NCBI GenBank assembly: GCA_937873345.1
Contig: CALMRL010000007.1
Location: 1 to 28,174, forward strand
Origin: an uncultured Beijerinckiaceae bacterium
GTDB lineage: Bacteria; Pseudomonadota; Alphaproteobacteria; Rhizobiales; Beijerinckiaceae
Direction of reading: 5' to 3'
DNA length: 28,174 nt
In this document: piece by piece, positions 22,942 through 28,174 of the stretch
How positions within the stretch are numbered: position 1 is the stretch's first letter
Layout of the letters: each line of letters begins with the position of its first letter
The notes under the pieces: generated by a model
Seen by the model: only the letters and a program-made list of their open reading frames with translations
What the model was told of the DNA's origin: nothing
The model's database searches: none
Position numbers and translations under genes: made by a program

Positions 22942-23697
22942 ATGACGACGAGCGGCACCCAACATCGCGCTGCGTCCATGGGCGATCCCTTCCTGCGCAA
23001 GCTCGAAACCTTCGGACCGCTACCCGAGCCGGACAGAGAGTTGATCCGCTCGATCAGCACCCATTCGGAACACATCAAGGCGGCGGCCGACATCATCTGC
23101 GAGGGCGAGAAGCCCGGTGAAGTGAACCTCGTCACCGAAGGCTTCGCCTACCGCTACAAGCTGCTGGCGGGCGGCAGCCGCCAGATCGTCGCCTACCTGA
23201 TGCCGGGCGACATCTGCGACCTGCACGTCTCGTTCCTCAAGGCGATGGACCACTCCATCGCTGCGCTGACCGACACCCAAGTCGTCAAGCTGCCGCGCGA
23301 CCAGATCGAAGCGCTGCTCGATCGCCCCGCGATCTCGCGCGCCCTGCTGATGGTGATCATGACCTACGAGGCGAACGGGCGGGAGTGGCTGGCCAACATC
23401 GGGCAGCGCCCGGCCGAAAAGAGGATCGCGCACTTCCTGTGCGAATGGCATCTTCGCCTTCGCTCGATCGGTCTCGCCACCGACGACACCTGCGAGTTCC
23501 CGCTGACGCAGCACCACCTCGCTGAGACGAGCGGTCTATCGGTCGTCCACGTCAATCGCGTACTTCAGAGCTTGCGCAGGCGTGGTCTGATCGTGCTGAA
23601 GTCGCGGCAGCTCAGCTTCCCCAAGCTCGACCGGCTGTGGGACATCTGCGGCTTTCGCTCGAACTACCTGCACATGTACGGCAGGTGGGGATCGTAG
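22942..23697 (+). CDS. Crp/Fnr-family transcription regulator
   Basis: The product is 251 aa from ATG 22942, or 239 aa from the ATG at 22978, which gives the usual short start before LRKLETFGPL; neither has a strong ribosome-binding site. The N-terminal cyclic-nucleotide-binding-like fold contains ADIICEGEKPGEVNLVTEG and IVAYLMPGDICDL. It has no Fnr-type four-cysteine cluster, so oxygen sensing through Fe-S is unlikely; C-containing ICEGE and ICDL are isolated. After a dimer helix, the winged HTH (LTQHHLAETSGLSVVHVNRV, then LRRRGLI) is intact. Such proteins are common stress regulators in this bacterial group. A role in controlling the neighbouring MscS or kinase genes is possible only. Confidence 0.9.
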   Translation: MTTSGTQHRAASMGDPFLRKLETFGPLPEPDRELIRSISTHSEHIKAAADIICEGEKPGEVNLVTEGFAYRYKLLAGGSRQIVAYLMPGDICDLHVSFLKAMDHSIAALTDTQVVKLPRDQIEALLDRPAISRALLMVIMTYEANGREWLANIGQRPAEKRIAHFLCEWHLRLRSIGLATDDTCEFPLTQHHLAETSGLSVVHVNRVLQSLRRRGLIVLKSRQLSFPKLDRLWDICGFRSNYLHMYGRWGS

Positions 23698-23723
23698 CGG
23701 CCTCGTCCGTGCGGCCGACACGT

Positions 23724-23966
23724 TCAGCCGTAGTGCATCGAGCCGGTGTAGGTCAGCGCCGCCGAGTAGATGATGCTCTGCACGTCATTGCGGACGACGA
23801 CCACGAACGAGCGCCGGTCGTCGTCGTCCGAGACCTCAGAGAGTGCGATCTCAGGGAGCAGCCGCCGCACCTCGCCGCGCACTGCCGCCGCATCCAGGAA
23901 CTCGATGCCCCGGTCATCGATGTGAGCCGCCCGACCATCGTAGATGTCGAAGAAGTAGCGCATCAT
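23724..23966 (-). CDS. DUF6894-like protein
   Basis: The product is 80 aa. Three consecutive ATG codons (23969, 23966, 23963) follow GGAG; the middle one has the best spacing. The opening MRYFFDIYDG, the D-x-x-G-I-E-F segment and the alanine-rich helix (DAAAVRGEVRRLLPEIAL), then FVVVVRNDVQSIIY, match the small DUF6894 proteins that are abundant in Methylobacterium and relatives. Function is unknown; the fold is probably a beta-beta-alpha-beta unit. The usual longer frame (to 24050) is rejected. Confidence 0.8.
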   Translation of the reverse strand: MMRYFFDIYDGRAAHIDDRGIEFLDAAAVRGEVRRLLPEIALSEVSDDDDRRSFVVVVRNDVQSIIYSAALTYTGSMHYG

Positions 23967-24361
23967 CATGTGCTCCACGCTGTCAGGCGCGAGCACGAAC
24001 CTCTCACGGTCGCTGGCGCCTGGGGTGAACGGCCTGCGATGTTTTGTCATATGAGATCGCGAGTACGGGAAACCACCAGTCGGTATGGCGACCGCCCTTC
24101 ACACCAGATTGCAACGCCTTGGCGTTGTAGCGATCACCTCGCCGCACAATGGGCACGGGGACGATCAGCCAGCGGCGGAGCGCTTGTACTTCGTTGCCAT
24201 GTCAGCCTCGATCAGCGACCGGATGCGTGCTGCCATCGTGGCGAATACGAACAGATTTGATCAGCGCCTCGGTCGTGGCGGCAGCTACAATCTTAGCCAG
24301 CGGTCCCCACCGACGCCGGTCGATTGGTCATCGCCCGTTGAGGCGTCAACACCACGCTTTG
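23967..24361. other. Gap between DUF6894-like gene and hybrid kinase
   Basis: No convincing gene is seen. A 23-codon minus-strand frame (24236-24165) reads MAARIRSLIEADMATKYKRS and stops at TGA; the same frame then continues SSPCPLCGEVIATT, a CxxC zinc-like motif. It could be a tiny gene with a nonsense codon or chance. The plus-strand frame 24085-24411 overlaps the kinase end and is rejected. Confidence 0.35.
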
Positions 24362-25933
24362 TCATTGTGCGAGCAGACGTTGGCGACGCTGCCACGTCGC
24401 CGCCTTGGTGAGCATCTGCGAGAGCTGTTCGACCGAGTAGGGCTTTTGCAGCAGCTCGAAGCCATAGGTGCCGTTCTGCGCCAGCACATGGCTGTAGCCA
24501 GAGGTCAGCACCACCGGTAGGTCATGGTACAGGCTACAGATTTGCTGTCCCAGTTCGATGCCGGTCATGCCCGGCATTACCACGTCGGAGAACACCACGT
24601 CGAAGCGCTCGGCGCCGCCCGCCAGCTCCGCGAGCGCAGCGCGGCCGTCGGTCGCCAGCACCGTGGAATAGCCGAGTTCGCTCAAGGTCTGCACCGCGAA
24701 GGCGCCGACATCGACGTTATCCTCGACGACCAGCACGCAAAGTCCGTGACCATCGACCAGCGCCTCCGGCTCGTCGGGAGCCATGGTCCAGTCGGGCGCG
24801 GCGACGCGCGGCAGAAAGATCGTGAAGGTGGTGCCCTCGCCCAGCGTGCTCGCCACCGCCACATCGCCGCCGGACTGCTTGGCGAAGCCGAACACCTGAG
24901 ACAAGCCGAGACCGGTGCCTTTGCCGACCTCCTTGGTCGTGAAGAACGGCTCGAAGATGCGCTCGATCAGTTCGGGCGGGATGCCCGAGCCGGTGTCGGC
25001 CAGGGCAACCGCGACGTAGGAGCCTTCAACTCGTGTACGCCCTTGCGCCGCCGGAATGGCCTCGATCGCCGTCGCCTCGATCGTGATCTTCCCTTCGCCG
25101 TTCATCGCGTCGCGGGCGTTCGCGGCGAGGTTGACGAGCGCGGTGTCGAACTGGCTGGCGTCGGCGTTGATGAAGCAAGGCACGTTCGGGAGCTTGATGA
25201 CGAGCTGAATGCGTGAGCCCGTCAGCGTCCTCATCATGTCAGCGAGGGCGCGCACGCTGTTGCTGACCGAGAACACCTCGGGCTTGAGCGTCTGACGGCG
25301 CGCGAAGGCGAGGAGCTGCCCGGTCAGCTTGGCCGCGCGGTCCACCGTTTCGGAGATCGCATCGACGTAGCGGATGCGCCGAGCCTCGGGAAGGTTCGGA
25401 CGTTTGAGGAGATCGACGGAGGAGCGGATCACGGTCAGCAGGTTGTTGAAGTCGTGCGCGACACCGCCGGTGAGCTGGCCGATCGCCTCCATCCTCGTCG
25501 TCTGCCGGAGCATCTCGTTGGCACGCTCGATCTCGGCGACCGCCGAGGCCACCTCGCGCTGAAGCTTGTCGCCATTCTCCCGCAGCATCGAAATCGTGAG
25601 GGCAACCGAGGTAGCAACACCGAAGAACACGATGACACCGAGGCCGATGCCGACATCTTGCACGACGAAGCTGTGCGTTGGCGGAATGAAGAAGTAGACG
25701 GCTTCCAGCGTCGAGGCGGTCGCGGCGACGATGCCGCCGACACGGCCGAGATAGAACGAGGACAGCATGATGGCTGGGAAGAAGAACAGGAACGGCAGGA
25801 TCGGGACGCCGAGCGAGGCTTTGATCAGCGCGCAGATCGACACGGCGGCGATTGCACCTGCGATCCGGGTCGGCAGCCCACACGTTGAAGAGCGCACCGA
25901 GTTGGTTCCGCAGACAAAGATGCCTGTGCTCAT
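24362..25933 (-). CDS. Membrane hybrid histidine kinase with receiver domain
   Basis: The product is 523 aa from ATG 25933; a TTG at 26014 with GAGGG upstream would add 27 residues. Four hydrophobic segments span about 23-115 (LPTRIAGAIAAVSICALI, then ILPFLFFFPAIMLSSFYLG), like the DUF4118 (KdpD-type) sensor. A coiled coil leads to the HisKA box with phospho-accepting H160 (AHDFNN). The ATPase domain has the N-box region (ALVNLAANARDAM), DTGSGIP and GTGLGLS. The C-terminal receiver has D450 (FSDVVMPG) and Lys in LQKPYS. The kinase passes phosphate to its own receiver or to a partner such as the single-domain regulator at 27420-27818. Its target is unknown. It is divergent from the hydrolase gene. 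Confidence 0.93.
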   Translation of the reverse strand: MSTGIFVCGTNSVRSSTCGLPTRIAGAIAAVSICALIKASLGVPILPFLFFFPAIMLSSFYLGRVGGIVAATASTLEAVYFFIPPTHSFVVQDVGIGLGVIVFFGVATSVALTISMLRENGDKLQREVASAVAEIERANEMLRQTTRMEAIGQLTGGVAHDFNNLLTVIRSSVDLLKRPNLPEARRIRYVDAISETVDRAAKLTGQLLAFARRQTLKPEVFSVSNSVRALADMMRTLTGSRIQLVIKLPNVPCFINADASQFDTALVNLAANARDAMNGEGKITIEATAIEAIPAAQGRTRVEGSYVAVALADTGSGIPPELIERIFEPFFTTKEVGKGTGLGLSQVFGFAKQSGGDVAVASTLGEGTTFTIFLPRVAAPDWTMAPDEPEALVDGHGLCVLVVEDNVDVGAFAVQTLSELGYSTVLATDGRAALAELAGGAERFDVVFSDVVMPGMTGIELGQQICSLYHDLPVVLTSGYSHVLAQNGTYGFELLQKPYSVEQLSQMLTKAATWQRRQRLLAQ

Positions 25934-26235
25934 CCCCGCCCGAGAAGACGATCTCGACCTATCAGGCAATCTTCGTCCGGCATAGCCGCCGATCGATCTC
26001 GGGCCGGGTGACAAGCGACACCCTCAAGCGGCAGGGGCACCGCCGGAGACCGGGAAAGGCGAATGGATGCTCCGCAACCTTCAGTCGCGGTGACGAGCGC
26101 AAACGAAGCGTGAGGTGCCATCAATCCCGACTTCGAGCATGTTCGCGAAGAGCAAACGCACCGGTGCCGCTGAACGACCTTATCATCTCCGGCTTTGCGT
26201 CGTGACGGACGGCACGGGCTGTCTTCGGAGCTACT
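25934..26235. other. Divergent intergenic region
   Basis: No gene is supported. The region separates the kinase (minus) and the hydrolase-fold gene (plus) and should hold both promoters. The open frame on the minus strand (25930-26640) overlaps the hydrolase gene and is a shadow. Confidence 0.5.
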
Positions 26236-27228
26236 ATGACCAAGAACACTCGCCCGCCCGTTATGGCCGTCGCTGCGGCCGCAGTCCTCGCCGTTGCGGC
26301 GGCCGGTCTCGCCTACAGCGCGCTGGGCGTCGATCATCGTCGGCGACTCGGACCCGCACTCGCCGGACGGCGAAGCGATCTCGCGACGGCTGGAGGCCGC
26401 ATCACGCTGTACGAGGCGGGAGGCGGTGAGGGAACGCCACTTCTGCTGATCCACAGCATCAACGCAGCGGCAAGCAGCTACGAGATGCGCCCGCTCTTCG
26501 AGCACTACGCGGGCAAGCGCCCCGTCTACGCCATCGACCTCCCCGGCTACGGCCTCTCCGAGCGGCGCGATCAAACCTATACGTCTCGCATCATGGTCGA
26601 TGCAATCGAGGCAGCGATGAGCGAGATTGCGGGTCGGCACGGCGGCGCCCCGGTGGACCTGATGGCCCTCTCGCTATCCTGCGAGTATGCGGCGCGCGCC
26701 GCCCTGGAACGGCCAGATGACGTGCGAACGCTCGGCCTGATCAGCCCGACGGCATTCGACAAGGCCCTTGCGGGATACGGCCGTGCGCAATCGACGAAGG
26801 GCAACGCTGCGAAGCTGGCCCTGGTCTCCGTTCCGCTTTGGAGCCAAGCCCTGTTCGACCTCGTCGTCAGCCGCGCCAGCATGCGGTTTTTCCTGCAAAA
26901 GACCTTCGGCTCCAAGTCGATCGACGAGGAGCTATTCGCCTACGACCAAGCGTCGGCTCACCAGCCGGGCGCCCGGCACGTGGTGTGGTCGTTCCTCTCC
27001 GGCTACCTGTTCGCCGACGACGCGACACGGGTTTACAAGGCGCTGACGCTGCCGATCTGGACCTGCCATGGGCATCGTGGTGACTTCGTTGATTACAGCA
27101 AGGAACGGGAGGTAGCGGGCAAGCCGAATTGGCACTTTGCCGAGTTCGACACTGGCGCCATGCCGCAGTTCGAGTGCCTCGATGGGGTTGTGGCCTCATA
27201 CGATCGCTTCCTCGACCATAGCGGCTAA
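26236..27228 (+). CDS. Membrane-anchored alpha/beta-hydrolase-fold protein
   Basis: The product is 330 aa. Residues 9-30 (VMAVAAAAVLAVAAAGLAY) form an N-terminal anchor or signal. The hydrolase core follows: LLLIHSIN (69-76) as the oxyanion loop, YAIDLPGYGLSER (98-110), and a nucleophile elbow LMALSLSCEYAARAA with S146; the usual G-x-S-x-G is A-L-S-L-S here. A late segment WTCHGHRGDFVDYS supplies a likely acid Asp, and the final DTGAMPQFE sits where the catalytic histidine (GH-x-P) is expected but has none. A non-standard or inactive active site is possible. Substrate is unknown. It is transcribed away from the kinase. Confidence 0.85.
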   Translation: MTKNTRPPVMAVAAAAVLAVAAAGLAYSALGVDHRRRLGPALAGRRSDLATAGGRITLYEAGGGEGTPLLLIHSINAAASSYEMRPLFEHYAGKRPVYAIDLPGYGLSERRDQTYTSRIMVDAIEAAMSEIAGRHGGAPVDLMALSLSCEYAARAALERPDDVRTLGLISPTAFDKALAGYGRAQSTKGNAAKLALVSVPLWSQALFDLVVSRASMRFFLQKTFGSKSIDEELFAYDQASAHQPGARHVVWSFLSGYLFADDATRVYKALTLPIWTCHGHRGDFVDYSKEREVAGKPNWHFAEFDTGAMPQFECLDGVVASYDRFLDHSG

Positions 27229-27419
27229 AATATTGCCAGACCTTCGTGATCCAGAGCGGGTAACATCGAGTTCGATATTTGGATCGATGCCCCCAAACAA
27301 CAGCAACACGTTGTAAGCAGATGACGCTCCATCAGCTTGAGATGGCGGCTACGGACACCTTTAAGACTATTGGGCGATCGTGCCTGCGGCGGCGTGGCAA
27401 GTCACCGCTTCCGCATGGC

Positions 27420-27818
27420 CTACTGCCGCAGCGGGTCCGGCTGATCCTTCACCGGCAACATCTCGCGGAGTCGGTCGTGCACGATTTCGACGCTGAACGG
27501 CTTCGGCAGGAACGTTGCGCCATCCGGTAGGTCGTCTGGACCGGGCGTCATCTGCCCGGAAGCGACGACGATCTGGATGTTTGGCCAGCGCTGCGCGGCC
27601 TCGCGCGCCAGCGAGAAGCCATCTCGACCACCGGGCATCTGCACATCGGTGAATAGTACGGCCACCTCGCCCCGGTGCTGTTCAAGCACGGTGATTGCGG
27701 CCTCCACCGTCATCGCCTCCAGCGGGCTGAACCCCGCTTCGGCCACAATCTCGATCGCTGCCATCAGGATCATCGGGTCGTCATCAACGACAAGGGCGAG
27801 GGGGATGCTTTGGTCCAT
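27420..27818 (-). CDS. Single-domain CheY-like response regulator
   Basis: The product is 132 aa. GGAG lies 6 bases before the ATG at 27818, and the protein starts at the first strand; the longer frame to 28055 is rejected. The receiver has the acidic pocket DDD (12-14), phospho-acceptor D58 (LFTDVQMPG), S87 and K106 (FLPKPFS). There is no output domain, so it acts by protein contact or as a phosphate sink, typically paired with hybrid kinases of the HWE/HisKA type in this group. It is divergent from the PAS sensor gene that begins at 28017. Confidence 0.9.
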   Translation of the reverse strand: MDQSIPLALVVDDDPMILMAAIEIVAEAGFSPLEAMTVEAAITVLEQHRGEVAVLFTDVQMPGGRDGFSLAREAAQRWPNIQIVVASGQMTPGPDDLPDGATFLPKPFSVEIVHDRLREMLPVKDQPDPLRQ

Positions 27819-28016
27819 GGTCTCCAACCATAGGATGGTCGAAAGGTCCCGCGCATCGACAGGCCCGATAGGGGCATGAACGTGCAGATCAGCGGCTGCC
27901 ATGCGCCAAGGACAACCGTGGTTTGGACCTCGGCGAGGGTACGCGAAGGCCTGCAAAGCGCGTTGTCTATGCTGGCCTTCCTGCCGTAATAAGTTTTCGC
28001 GAACGGGAGGAGATCG

Positions 28017-28174
28017 TTGCGGCAGATTGGTGAGGGCGCCTCTCGGGAGCAGCATAATGCCGGTGATCAGCGCGAGCAGACGGACGATACCAGACGGGCT
28101 CAGCGCCGCGACGCGATCTTCGAGAGCGCCGTCGATTTCGCCATCGTCGCCACCGACCGCGACGGGCTGATCAC
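28017..28174 (+). CDS. PAS-domain sensor protein, N-terminal part (runs off window)
   Basis: The first 52 codons are visible. The start is TTG at 28017, preceded by a strong ribosome-binding site GGGAGGAG (28005-28012) at 4 bases spacing; no ATG exists in this frame, which is stopped upstream at 27990. After a basic, Gln-rich head the frame reads RDAIFESAVDFAIVATDRDG, a standard PAS-domain beginning. In Methylobacterium-like genomes such genes usually continue into a histidine kinase. It is divergent from the CheY-like regulator, a likely partner. The other plus frame, starting MPVISAS, is a shadow. Confidence 0.75.
   Translation, partial: MRQIGEGASREQHNAGDQREQTDDTRRAQRRDAIFESAVDFAIVATDRDGLI

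Noticed and set aside
24085..24411. Plus-strand frame of 108 codons
   Set aside because: Runs into the 3' end of the hybrid kinase, lacks a start signal and has no protein-like pattern.

Overview
The window is GC-rich, densely packed alphaproteobacterial DNA. The best guess is Methylobacterium or a close relative. This rests on the DUF6894-type protein, the DUF1622/MscS pair, the style of the hybrid kinase and CheY-like genes, and a PAS kinase start at the right edge. The species cannot be fixed from sequence alone. No rRNA, tRNA, CRISPR array or complete insertion sequence was seen.

Left part (1-3700) looks like a plasmid maintenance block or a relic of one. A non-coding leader carries an 11-bp direct repeat spaced by 22 bp. 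It is followed by a winged-helix-like protein (possible replication initiator), a coupled unknown gene, a ParA-type ATPase, a ribbon-helix-helix partner and, unexpectedly, an exported protein coupled to them by ATGA overlaps. From 3900 to 8400 lie small accessory genes, several exported and several apparently broken. They include a three-gene minus-strand operon of exported or small proteins (6246 to 5040) whose first gene has an in-frame TGA, and a DUF3828-like exported protein.

Middle part (8700-19000) is a defence and mobility region. It holds a single-chain MmeI-like restriction-methylation enzyme, a serine recombinase behind a large nested palindrome, and a P-loop helicase-like protein. 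Next come a tyrosine recombinase with a coupled partner gene and a divergently transcribed set: a two-HTH regulator, a DUF4258-like small protein (overlapping ATGA) and a protein resembling Fe-S uracil-DNA glycosylases. Two clean palindromes sit just upstream of that set. This three-gene set is the best candidate in the window for an undescribed system.

Right part (19100-28174) looks more like core or host-adapted DNA: exported proteins, a cysteine-motif protein, a DUF1622 membrane protein with an MscS channel, a Crp/Fnr regulator, a DUF6894 protein, a hybrid histidine kinase, a membrane-anchored alpha/beta-hydrolase-fold protein, a single-domain response regulator and the start of a divergent PAS sensor gene (TTG start) running off the window.

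All function calls come from reading motifs by eye. No database search or structure prediction was possible. Start sites were chosen by ribosome-binding sites, overlaps and signal peptides.
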